DNA of 8,169 bases from Methanosarcinaceae archaeon. Its GTDB lineage: Archaea > Halobacteriota > Methanosarcinia > Methanosarcinales > Methanosarcinaceae. Where the stretch lies: contig JAFGOO010000133.1 of NCBI GenBank assembly GCA_016926455.1, positions 1 to 8,169 on the forward strand, in the 5' to 3' direction. The notes beneath the pieces are model-generated. The model saw only the letters and a list, made by a program, of their open reading frames with translations. It did no database searches and was not told the origin of the DNA. Position numbers and translations under genes: made by a program. Position 1 is the stretch's first letter. Each line of letters begins with the position of its first letter. Below, piece by piece: positions 1-5,955 of this stretch.

Positions 1-503
1 AGAAGCTGTGAAACTTCCTTCTTGACCTCGTTGTACCTGTCCTCGCTGTACTTTGCAGCATCCATCTTGTTGACCGCAATGATCAGCTGATTGATGCCCA
101 AAGTTCTTGAAAGGAACACGTGCTCCTTTGTCTGAGCCATAACACCATCAGGTGCTGCAACTACAAGTATTGCCGCATCTGCTTGGGAGGCACCAGTGAT
201 CATATTCTTCACAAAATCCCTGTGACCCGGACAGTCCACAATGGTAAAGTAGAACTTGTCAGTATCAAATCTCTTGTGAGCAATATCGATCGTGATACCC
301 CTTTCCCTCTCTTCCTTGAGTGAGTCCATGACCCATGCGAATGCAAAGGATTCTTTACCCTTCTCTTTCGCTTCTGCTTTATACTTTTCAATAATATGTG
401 CAGGCACTGCACCAGTCTCGTACATCAATCTACCAACAAGTGTAGACTTGCCATGGTCGATGTGACCGATAACTGCTAAATTCATGTGTGGTTTCTCTGC
501 CAT
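1..503 (-). CDS. tuf: Translation elongation factor aEF-1A (EF-Tu family), 5' part only
   Basis: GTPase that delivers aminoacyl-tRNA to the ribosomal A site in the cytoplasm. Only the first 167 codons are visible; the frame is open to the window edge and the full archaeal protein is roughly 420-430 aa, so domains II and III lie outside. Visible in the G domain: P-loop GHIDHGKS at residues 13-20, the switch I segment GITIDIAH around 69-76, DCPGH at 90-94 and the guanine-specificity motif NKMD at 145-148. The start ATG (MAEKPHMNLAVIGHIDHGK) has AGGAG nine bases upstream. An ATG two codons' distance further up is in another frame. It is preceded by a 124-nt gap after fusA, the order expected in euryarchaea, with rps10 usually next. 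The identification is secure; the symbol follows archaeal custom (tuf or tef1A). Confidence 0.97.
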   Translation of the reverse strand, partial: MAEKPHMNLAVIGHIDHGKSTLVGRLMYETGAVPAHIIEKYKAEAKEKGKESFAFAWVMDSLKEERERGITIDIAHKRFDTDKFYFTIVDCPGHRDFVKNMITGASQADAAILVVAAPDGVMAQTKEHVFLSRTLGINQLIIAVNKMDAAKYSEDRYNEVKKEVSQL

Positions 504-627
504 ACATTTATTCTCCTTTTACTTCCATTTCAATATCAAATAAATATGATTTGACCATAATAGTTGTTTTCCTGTTTAAACCTTTCCGAACACCAAAGTA
601 GGATTTTACCAAAAACCGCGGATCCTC
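504..627 (-). other. fusA-tuf intergenic region, with a possible tuf promoter
   Basis: This 124-nt spacer is A+T-rich on its tuf side. It holds a TATA-like stretch (CATATTTATT, about 542-551 read on the minus strand) within a 6-bp inverted repeat (536-541 and 549-554). If it works as a TATA box, the start site would fall near 518, giving a short leader that just includes the SD site. The end next to fusA carries AGGAGG (624-629) overlapping the fusA stop, with no ATG at a suitable distance. The spacer is also fully open in the fusA frame after the TAG stop. No RNA gene is recognisable. The promoter is a suggestion from base composition only. Confidence 0.35.
513..517 (-). promoter_or_regulatory. 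Shine-Dalgarno site of the aEF-1A gene
   Basis: On the minus strand AGGAG lies nine bases before the ATG at 503-501. The same motif and spacing occur before rps7 and before the inferred nusA start, so this fixes the start of the partial gene. Confidence 0.8.
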
Positions 628-2820
628 CTACAAACTCACAAAGTCCGACGGTTTTGGCAATTCCGCCTTCAATCCCTTCCTTTCCCTAATCTGTTTCACA
701 ACCTCAGTTACAAGGTTTGTAGGAAGCGGTTCAAATCCAATAAATTCCGTACTCCACATGGCACGACCTTCAGTTGCAGACCGTATATCTCCGGCAAACC
801 CGAACAGCTCAGAAACAGGTGCTTTGGATTCTATAATGGTCATATCGCCTTCAGATGTCATGTTAGTGATAGTTCCACGGCGACCCTGTATCTCCTTGGT
901 AGCCCCGCCCATCTGATCCTGAGGGACCTGGATGAATACTTTCTGGTATGGTTCGAGCATGGTGTCATCCGCCATGAGCATTGCTGCCTGTATAGCCTGT
1001 CTCGATGCAGGGATCACTTGTGCTGGACCACGGTGCACGGCATCTTCATGCAATTTTGCATCCATGAGTTTTACCTTCACGCCCATACACGGTTCCCTAG
1101 AAAGTGGACCGGCTTTCATGACCTCTGCAAACCCTTCAAGTATGAGCTCCATGGTCTCATTCAAATGCTGGATACCCTTTGTGAGATCCAAATAGATATT
1201 TGTCTCATTAATGTCAACAATACTTTTGGCTTCTTCTTTATCCATTCCTGCTGCCATCAATTTTTCCCGGCGTTCCAGTTCAGGCATTCTCATTGAGACC
1301 CCGCCTTCCCTGACAAGTTCAATGACTTCGGTTTCCAGTGGTTCCACCACTACATAGAACCGATTGTGTCTGTTTGGAGACTTGCCCTCCACCGGTCCGG
1401 CAGTGCCGCGTATCGTCTCACGGTATACCACAAGCGGTGGAGTAGTGGTAATCTCCACGTTCTTGTCACGTACTATCCTGTGTGCAATGACTTCGAGGTG
1501 CAGTTCACCCATACCTGCCATCAGGTGCTCCCCTGTCTCCTCATTGAGAGTAATCTTAAGTGTTGGGTCTTCCTTGGCAACCTGCCTCAGTACCTCTACA
1601 AGTTTTGGCAGGTCCTTCATGTGTTTAGCCTCAACCGCAACGGTCACAACAGGTTCACTTGCATGCCTGATGCTTTCGAATGGGGTCATACCCTCAAGTG
1701 TGGTGGCTGTTGAACCAACAATCGCGTCCTTAAGTCCGGTAACAGCTGCAATATTCCCGGCAGGGATAACATCCACTTCGAGACGTTCAGGTCCCATAAA
1801 AATACCAACCTGCTGTATCCTGTTAGTTTTCGGTGCACCGGATACGTAGACTTCCATACCCCGGGTCAGAGAACCACTGAATAACCTGCCGGTTGCAACC
1901 TCCCCTGCATGTGGATCCATGGAAATATCGGTGACCATGAATGCCAGGTCTCCGTTGGCATCTGCATTCCTCATGGATTTTCCGATAGCAGATTGTTTAT
2001 CACCGTGCCAGATAGCATTCACCCTCCCTTCCTGTGCATTTAGGGGGTTTGGAAGGTACCGAATCACCATATCGTTTACAGCTTCATGCAGTGGACATTT
2101 TTCTGCAAGCGCCTTCATGTTTCCTTCTTTACAATAATTAAACACATCATTGAAGGATACGCCGGTTTTCTGCATCATAGGAACGCTAATCGCCCAGTTG
2201 TACAATGCTGAACCGAATGCAACAGTACCGTTGGCAGCATCCACTCTCCAGCCGGCCTTATAACGCTCTTCGTTCATACCTTTAATCAGTTTGTTGACGT
2301 GGTCGATTAACTTACCCAGCCGAATCTGCATCTCCTGTGAATCAACCTGCAATTCATTGATCAGACGGTCCACTTTGTTGATGAACAGCACAGGTTTCAC
2401 ATGCTCCTTAAGTGCCTGCCTCAGCACGGTTTCGGTCTGGGGCATGGTACCTTCAACCGCATCAATAACAACAACTGCGCCATCAACTGCGCGCATTGCA
2501 CGTGTAACATCGCCACCGAAATCAACGTGACCAGGTGTATCGATCAGGTTGATAAGGTATTCTTCTCCTTCGTATTCATGAACCATTGAAACGTTTGCTG
2601 AATCAATTGTGATTCCACGTTCCTGCTCCTCCTCATCAGAATCCATGAATAACTGACGACCAGCGAGTTCCTTGGAAATCATGCCAGCACCAGCAAGCAG
2701 ATTATCCGTTAAAGTAGTTTTTCCGTGGTCGATATGAGCAACTATACCGATATTTCTAATTTTGTCCGGATTATTCATAAGCGCTGTCACACGCTCAACC
2801 ATTTTTTTCCTTCGTCCCAT
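628..2820 (-). CDS. fusA: Translation elongation factor EF-2 (aEF-2)
   Basis: GTPase that drives ribosomal translocation. The 730-residue length is normal for the family. Motifs: P-loop AHIDHGKTT at 28-36, switch I RGITIDSAN around 68-76, DTPGH at 94-98 and NKVD at 148-151. HLMAGMGELHLEV lies in the middle domain. The C-terminal domain IV carries HEDAVHRGPAQ, in which His596 (codon 1035-1033) is the expected site of diphthamide, the modified histidine that marks archaeal and eukaryotic EF-2 and is absent from bacterial EF-G. The start ATG has AGGT seven bases upstream (2828-2831), and MGRRKKMVERV is a conserved family N-terminus; Met7 also follows an SD-like AAGGA. The stop is TAG. It lies 41 nt after rps7 and is separated from it by a stem-loop with a T tract. 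The frame is intact throughout. Confidence 0.98.
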   Translation of the reverse strand: MGRRKKMVERVTALMNNPDKIRNIGIVAHIDHGKTTLTDNLLAGAGMISKELAGRQLFMDSDEEEQERGITIDSANVSMVHEYEGEEYLINLIDTPGHVDFGGDVTRAMRAVDGAVVVIDAVEGTMPQTETVLRQALKEHVKPVLFINKVDRLINELQVDSQEMQIRLGKLIDHVNKLIKGMNEERYKAGWRVDAANGTVAFGSALYNWAISVPMMQKTGVSFNDVFNYCKEGNMKALAEKCPLHEAVNDMVIRYLPNPLNAQEGRVNAIWHGDKQSAIGKSMRNADANGDLAFMVTDISMDPHAGEVATGRLFSGSLTRGMEVYVSGAPKTNRIQQVGIFMGPERLEVDVIPAGNIAAVTGLKDAIVGSTATTLEGMTPFESIRHASEPVVTVAVEAKHMKDLPKLVEVLRQVAKEDPTLKITLNEETGEHLMAGMGELHLEVIAHRIVRDKNVEITTTPPLVVYRETIRGTAGPVEGKSPNRHNRFYVVVEPLETEVIELVREGGVSMRMPELERREKLMAAGMDKEEAKSIVDINETNIYLDLTKGIQHLNETMELILEGFAEVMKAGPLSREPCMGVKVKLMDAKLHEDAVHRGPAQVIPASRQAIQAAMLMADDTMLEPYQKVFIQVPQDQMGGATKEIQGRRGTITNMTSEGDMTIIESKAPVSELFGFAGDIRSATEGRAMWSTEFIGFEPLPTNLVTEVVKQIRERKGLKAELPKPSDFVSL

Positions 2821-2837
2821 GTTAATGACCTGTGTAA

Positions 2838-2850
2838 CTTATTATAAAAA
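2838..2850 (-). promoter_or_regulatory. Possible TATA box for fusA
   Basis: The minus strand reads TTTTTATAATAAG here, 18-30 bases before the fusA ATG. A TATA box at this place would put initiation close to the ATG, giving a leaderless or nearly leaderless fusA mRNA. It overlaps the T tract of the stem-loop upstream, so the T-rich character may instead belong to a terminator. Seen: the motif and its spacing. Inferred: promoter function. Confidence 0.3.
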
Positions 2851-2877
2851 AAGCAGCTGAACTAACGTGCTGCTTTT
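2846..2877 (-). terminator. Stem-loop with T tract spanning the rps7 stop (terminator or attenuator)
   Basis: A perfect 9-bp inverted repeat, AAAAGCAGC and GCTGCTTTT on the minus strand (2869-2877 and 2849-2857), encloses an 11-nt loop. The 3' arm runs into seven consecutive T (2846-2852). The 5' arm lies in the last codons of rps7 (AKAAR) and the stop codon sits in the loop. The shape is that of an intrinsic terminator. Archaeal termination depends mainly on U tracts, and hairpins are optional, so partial attenuation before fusA or an RNA-processing site is as plausible as full termination. Confidence 0.55.
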
Positions 2878-3422
2878 GCGACCCGTTCCTTTGAATCCTT
2901 CCTGTTGATGGAAAAACACTTTGCATCATGGTTTGAAGCTGCAATGATCTCTGCGGCCAAGCAATCTGCGATTGGGCGTTTTGATTTGAATGCCGCCTGC
3001 TTTGCGCCCATTGAAATAAACCTCAAGGCCGCATCAATACGTCGCTGGGGTGCGGTATCCACTGCCTTAGGAACAGATATTCCTCCGTATTTGAGCCTCA
3101 CTACCTCTTCCCTTGGACCGGCATTTGCAATAGCCTCTACCAGAACCTGTACAGGGTTTTTCTTTGTCCTTGATTTTATAATATCAAATGCATCATCCAC
3201 AATACGCATTGCAAGCTGTTTCTTGCCCGTATTGATCTCCGTTTGCATCATTTTGTTTACCAAGCGTTCAACGATTGAAATATCTGATTTATTGAACTGC
3301 TGCCTTGCATGTTTTCCATTCGTGTGAGGAATAACGATAGGTTCGAGACTAACATATCTTTTGATTCCAAGGTCTGTTATCTCGACTTCGGATAGATCCC
3401 ATTTGCCAAAAACTTTGTACAT
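2862..3422 (-). CDS. rps7: Small-subunit ribosomal protein uS7 (S7)
   Basis: 30S head protein that organises the 3' domain of 16S rRNA and borders the mRNA exit and E site. The 186-aa length fits archaeal S7. Family segments visible are the N-terminal FGKWDL, the central NPVQVLVEAIANAGPREEV (about 91-109), VPKAVDTAPQRRIDAALRFI (about 118-137) and the basic C-terminal RKDSKERVAKAAR. The start ATG is five bases after the rps12 stop. Its SD site AGGAG (3432-3436) lies inside the last rps12 codons with nine-base spacing, so the two genes are translationally coupled. The stop codon is TAG, placed in the loop of a stem-loop; in-frame readthrough would add 24 codons before TGA. Confidence 0.97.
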   Translation of the reverse strand: MYKVFGKWDLSEVEITDLGIKRYVSLEPIVIPHTNGKHARQQFNKSDISIVERLVNKMMQTEINTGKKQLAMRIVDDAFDIIKSRTKKNPVQVLVEAIANAGPREEVVRLKYGGISVPKAVDTAPQRRIDAALRFISMGAKQAAFKSKRPIADCLAAEIIAASNHDAKCFSINRKDSKERVAKAAR

Positions 3423-3427
3423 AATAA

Positions 3428-3856
3428 TTATCTCCTTGGTTTCTCCTTTCGCCCGATTACCATTTCCCTCAAAGAAACATTGTTTACGGCGATCACTTTG
3501 AATCGGACACCTGGAATATCACCCATCGCACCACCCATACGACCACCAATCCTTTCAACTGTTACTTCATCGTGTTCGTCAATAAAGTTGATAGCACCAT
3601 CTCCCGGACAAAAAGCCGTTGCCTGACGTCCATTCTTAATCAACTGGATTCGAACGCACTTTCTTATTGCGGAGTTCGGCTGCTTTGCCTCAACGCCGAC
3701 TTTCTCGAGCACGATTCCTCGCCCCTGTGGGGCGCCCCCGAGAGGGTCTGATTTAATATTTAATCCAAGAGTACGCCGATTGTAACGCGTATCCTTCCAT
3801 CGCGCATCCTTTCGGATTTGCTGAAGTGTATGAGCTGCATATTTTCCGTTAGGCAT
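3428..3856 (-). CDS. rps12: Small-subunit ribosomal protein uS12 (S12)
   Basis: Decoding-centre protein of the 30S subunit. The 142-aa length and sequence are those of archaeal and eukaryotic-type S12 (the Rps23 family). The conserved loop KQPNSAIRKC (58-67), whose proline (Pro60) corresponds to the hydroxylated proline of eukaryotic Rps23, reaches the decoding site. GPA-type loop residues GGAPQGRG (40-47), PGDGAINFIDEHDEV and GGRMGGAMGDIPGVRFKV follow. Whether Pro60 is modified here cannot be seen. The ATG has GGAGG (3866-3870) nine bases upstream. It follows nusA after 49 nt, and its last codons supply the SD site of rps7. A strong GC hairpin lies in the coding sequence at 3720-3734. Confidence 0.98.
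   Translation of the reverse strand: MPNGKYAAHTLQQIRKDARWKDTRYNRRTLGLNIKSDPLGGAPQGRGIVLEKVGVEAKQPNSAIRKCVRIQLIKNGRQATAFCPGDGAINFIDEHDEVTVERIGGRMGGAMGDIPGVRFKVIAVNNVSLREMVIGRKEKPRR
3720..3734 (-). repeat. GC-rich perfect hairpin inside rps12
   Basis: CGCCCC and GGGGCG flank a three-base loop, a perfect 6-bp stem in the codons for the conserved GGAPQGRG loop. The local sequence is far richer in G+C than its surroundings. The protein constraint (Gly, Ala, Pro, Arg codons) may be enough to explain it. Confidence 0.5.
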
Positions 3857-3905
3857 ATACTATGTCCTCCAATTATGTTCTATTTATGAGTGTAATTTTG
3901 ATCTT
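3857..3905 (-). other. nusA-rps12 spacer with the rps12 SD site
   Basis: A 49-nt A+T-rich spacer. GGAGGA (3865-3870) is the SD site of rps12. A weak TATA-like CATAAATAG (about 3881-3889, minus strand) is present but its position would give an initiation point next to the rps12 ATG, downstream of the SD site, so I do not call it a promoter. No hairpin or T-tract terminator is evident. Confidence 0.5.
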
Positions 3906-4331
3906 TTATTGTAGAATCACATCATCAATATCGTGATGTCGATGTACAAGCATTTTAACCTTCTCAATGTTCCTACCCTCGCGTCCTATAGCAAGGCCCT
4001 TGTCTTTATTAGATACTTCTACATAAGCCAATCGCTTGTTATGTTTGTATAGGATGTTAACAGATCTAACAGATACGAAACCGAACGCGTTCTTTATAAA
4101 TGTAACTGGATCGTCTGAATATTCAACGAGTTCTATATGTTTATCAACATTTTTTTTCATGCGGTTTATATGATCACCGTTTCTGCCAATAGCTGCTCCC
4201 ATATCCCCGGGCTTTACAACAAATATTATCCTCTCGTCGTCCACTACACAATCCCGGGTAGTTGCTCCGGTCATACTTTCAAACAAAGCTATGTATCTAA
4301 TTCCTTCTGTTGAAAGTCTGATCTCGCTCAA
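3906..4331 (-). CDS. nusA: Archaeal NusA-like transcription factor (two KH domains)
   Basis: Archaeal NusA consists of two KH RNA-binding domains only; it lacks the polymerase-binding N-terminal domain and the S1 domain of bacterial NusA. It is thought to act in transcription elongation or termination. With the start chosen here the protein has 141 aa. Each KH domain shows its GxxG loop: GRNG at 49-52 (in GDMGAAIGRNGDHINRMKK) and GREG at 116-119 (in GLAIGREGRNIEKVK). Start choice: there is no ATG in range. TTG at 4331 has AGGAG (4341-4345) nine bases upstream and gives MSEIRLSTEG, the usual N-terminus. The TTG at 4340 directly abuts AGGAG and is not a credible start. The gene lies 15 nt after rpl30e, in the same frame, with only a TAG between them. 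Confidence 0.93.
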   Translation of the reverse strand: MSEIRLSTEGIRYIALFESMTGATTRDCVVDDERIIFVVKPGDMGAAIGRNGDHINRMKKNVDKHIELVEYSDDPVTFIKNAFGFVSVRSVNILYKHNKRLAYVEVSNKDKGLAIGREGRNIEKVKMLVHRHHDIDDVILQ

Positions 4332-4340
4332 ATAACGCAA

Positions 4341-4345
4341 CTCCT
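4341..4345 (-). promoter_or_regulatory. SD site that decides the nusA start
   Basis: AGGAG on the minus strand lies nine bases before TTG 4331 and zero bases before TTG 4340. The nine-base spacing matches AGGAG before rps7 and aEF-1A, which selects 4331. The site begins two bases after the rpl30e stop. Confidence 0.75.
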
Positions 4346-4346
4346 T

Positions 4347-4634
4347 CTATACCACAGCCAATATATCAGATTCTCCTGCATCAATGATCGCCATTGCAGC
4401 AATGGTAAAAGGTTTGCCACAGGCTGGTCCAAGCTCTACGTTCGTACCCGGGTAGTTCAACACAGGTACCTTTGACGATTTAATCTTTTTTTTCATTTCT
4501 TCCGGACAGTTTGCAGCAAGCACTACCAGTTTTGCATCTCCGTTTACTGCTGCATCAATAGTGCGTTTTGATCCAATTACCACTGCCCCGGTCCTGATAA
4601 CTTTTATTAACGCTTTATCAATATTAATTTCCAT
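4347..4634 (-). CDS. rpl30e: Large-subunit ribosomal protein eL30 (L30e)
   Basis: 50S protein of the L7Ae/L30e kink-turn RNA-binding family, found in archaea and eukaryotes but not bacteria. With ATG 4634 it has 95 aa, a usual length. Visible family features are DKALIKVIRTGAVVIGSKRTI near the N-terminus, LAANCPEE in the middle and the signature GTNVELGPACGKPF towards the end, followed by the hydrophobic strand IAAMAIIDAGESDILAVV. Start choice: GAGTTGAT (4639-4646), close to the SD consensus GGAGGTGAT, precedes ATG 4634. The in-frame ATG 4640 (97 aa) overlaps this motif and has no SD of its own, though it overlaps the stop of a tiny upstream frame (TGATG). The stop is TAG, in frame with nusA. 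Confidence 0.95.
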   Translation of the reverse strand: MEINIDKALIKVIRTGAVVIGSKRTIDAAVNGDAKLVVLAANCPEEMKKKIKSSKVPVLNYPGTNVELGPACGKPFTIAAMAIIDAGESDILAVV

Positions 4635-4638
4635 TTGC

Positions 4639-4646
4639 ATCAACTC
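4639..4646 (-). promoter_or_regulatory. Probable SD site of rpl30e
   Basis: GAGTTGAT on the minus strand matches seven of eight bases of GAGGTGAT, the complement of the archaeal 16S 3' end, and lies four bases before ATG 4634. It is weaker than the other SD sites in the window. Confidence 0.5.
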
Positions 4647-4791
4647 ATTTTTGGTCCCAAATCAAAGGTTTCTATTCTAATAACTGATTCAATATATCTA
4701 CTTTCTGGTTGTACGCGGGTTGCCACTAACTGTCAATTCGACTTTGACGTCCATGAAGAAAGTAGCATACCTCTGACCAAGACCCCCAGTT
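4640..4791 (-). other. rpoA2-rpl30e intergenic region with short candidate reading frames
   Basis: This is the longest gap in the cluster. On the minus strand it holds two short protein-like frames. One is ATG 4754 to TAG 4698 (18 aa, MDVKVELTVSGNPRTTRK). The other is GTG 4726 to TGA 4640 (28 aa, ending YIESVIRIETFDLGPKMS), whose TGA overlaps an rpl30e ATG as TGATG. Neither has a well-spaced SD site; GAGGT occurs 14 bases before ATG 4754. Removing one base near 4700 would join them into about 37 codons. I recognise no family. The region also carries a TATA-like GATATATT. No RNA gene or terminator hairpin is evident. Whether it encodes anything is open. Confidence 0.35.
4691..4698 (-). promoter_or_regulatory. 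Possible TATA box of an internal promoter for rpl30e-nusA
   Basis: The minus strand reads GATATATT, preceded by the purine-rich CAGAAAGTA that could serve as a TFB-recognition element. Its distance would place a start site near 4667 and a leader of about 30 bases before rpl30e. The motif is seen; promoter activity is inferred. Confidence 0.3.
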
Positions 4792-5955
4792 TCAAATCAC
4801 TGCAGAGCTCCTCTTTTTAGCAATCAGGTGTACGTCCCCAGTACCCATTTTAATAGGCTGGCCGACAATGATATTTTCAGTAACACCGTTCAGTTCGTCC
4901 ACATCACCACGCATTCCAGCATCAAGAAGGTGGTTCACAGTGACCTCAAATGCTGCACGTGCAAACACACTTGCCTTCTCACCCGAAATACCATGGCGTC
5001 CGATCTGTTTTACCTCGCCGTCACAGCTCATAATGTCCGCGACGAGCATGATGTGCCGGATATCCACGGTAAGACCCTGCTCACGCAGGGTATCCATAGC
5101 TTCCTTTATAATCGCGTTCCTGGCAGCCTCAATACCAAACACCTCGTATATCTCACCAATATTGTTGGTATAGGTTCTTGTCACATCCACTCCTTCAATC
5201 TGTAGGACCTTCTTAAGTACCGATCCCTCGGTATAAAGGGTATACTCTTCCCCGTCCTTTCGAATAACAACCCTCTTGATTCCTTCTACGCCTTTAAGAG
5301 TAATATTATGTATATTTTTTGCAATCTGGAGGAGTTCCCGGTACGATGGTGTATCCGGTGTTATGATTATCTGGTTATCCACAACATCTGAAATCTTCAC
5401 CAGCACACCAAGACCGTCGCGGAGCTTATCTGCAATATCCTCAACTGTGGTCTTTCTTTGAACGAGCGTTTTTTCATGAAGGTCAACGATAAGCTGCATA
5501 TTTGCCAAGTCAGTTGTAACATCTGCCAAGTGCTCGATATGAGTGGCCTCAATTTCCCATGCAAGTGAACGGACCATGTCCCTGTCTGTAGCGTACTCCT
5601 TTTCGAGTGCAATGGTCATCATTGGTGTACTGGGTGTCCTTCTTGCATCCACAATCTCTATCAAACGTGGCAAACCAAGTGTAACGTTGATCTCTGCCAC
5701 ACCTGCATAGTGAAAAGTACGCATTGTCATCTGTGTTCCAGGCTCACCAATTGACTGGGCAGACACCACACCTACAGCCTCACATGGTTCAACACAGGCG
5801 TATTCATAATTTTCCACAACACGCTTGACGATTTCCTCCATCTCTTTTTTGGTTACACCCACCTTCATAACGTCTTCCTTGAGCGTTGTGAGAATGTTCT
5901 TTGGAAGTGGAAGATTGCTAATCATCGAGTCAATTGTTGCCTCACTTATAGCCAT
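4792..5955 (-). CDS. rpoA2: DNA-directed RNA polymerase subunit A'' (Rpo1C)
   Basis: C-terminal part of the largest RNA polymerase subunit, encoded separately in archaea, completing the active-site cleft and jaw with A'. The 387-aa length is normal. The trigger-loop region is SAQSIGEPGTQMTMRTFHYAG at 65-85, which folds over the incoming nucleotide. LGLPRLIEIVDARRTPSTP follows at about 94-112. The C-terminal clamp segment has IGRHGISGEKASVFARAAFE and ends GQPIKMGTGDVHLIAKKR. The ATG directly follows the rpoA1 stop (TAAATG), with a near-perfect SD GGAGGTGG (5961-5968) in the last rpoA1 codons, so A' and A'' are made in tight coupling, as expected for equimolar subunits. The stop is TGA. Confidence 0.98.
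   Translation of the reverse strand: MAISEATIDSMISNLPLPKNILTTLKEDVMKVGVTKKEMEEIVKRVVENYEYACVEPCEAVGVVSAQSIGEPGTQMTMRTFHYAGVAEINVTLGLPRLIEIVDARRTPSTPMMTIALEKEYATDRDMVRSLAWEIEATHIEHLADVTTDLANMQLIVDLHEKTLVQRKTTVEDIADKLRDGLGVLVKISDVVDNQIIITPDTPSYRELLQIAKNIHNITLKGVEGIKRVVIRKDGEEYTLYTEGSVLKKVLQIEGVDVTRTYTNNIGEIYEVFGIEAARNAIIKEAMDTLREQGLTVDIRHIMLVADIMSCDGEVKQIGRHGISGEKASVFARAAFEVTVNHLLDAGMRGDVDELNGVTENIIVGQPIKMGTGDVHLIAKKRSSAVI

Noticed and set aside
536..554. Inverted repeat in the fusA-tuf spacer as an operator or terminator
   Set aside because: Only a 6-bp A+T-rich stem around seven bases, no following T tract; such repeats are common by chance in A+T-rich spacers.
1364..1849. 161-codon plus-strand open frame opposite fusA
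   Set aside because: It lies wholly inside the intact, conserved fusA coding sequence on the other strand, with serine/threonine-rich shadow composition and no SD site or family resemblance.
4635..4820. Plus-strand 61-codon frame covering the rpoA2-rpl30e gap
   Set aside because: It starts at a TTG, overlaps both flanking genes antisense and has no SD site or recognisable motif. It is more likely a by-product of the short minus-strand frames.
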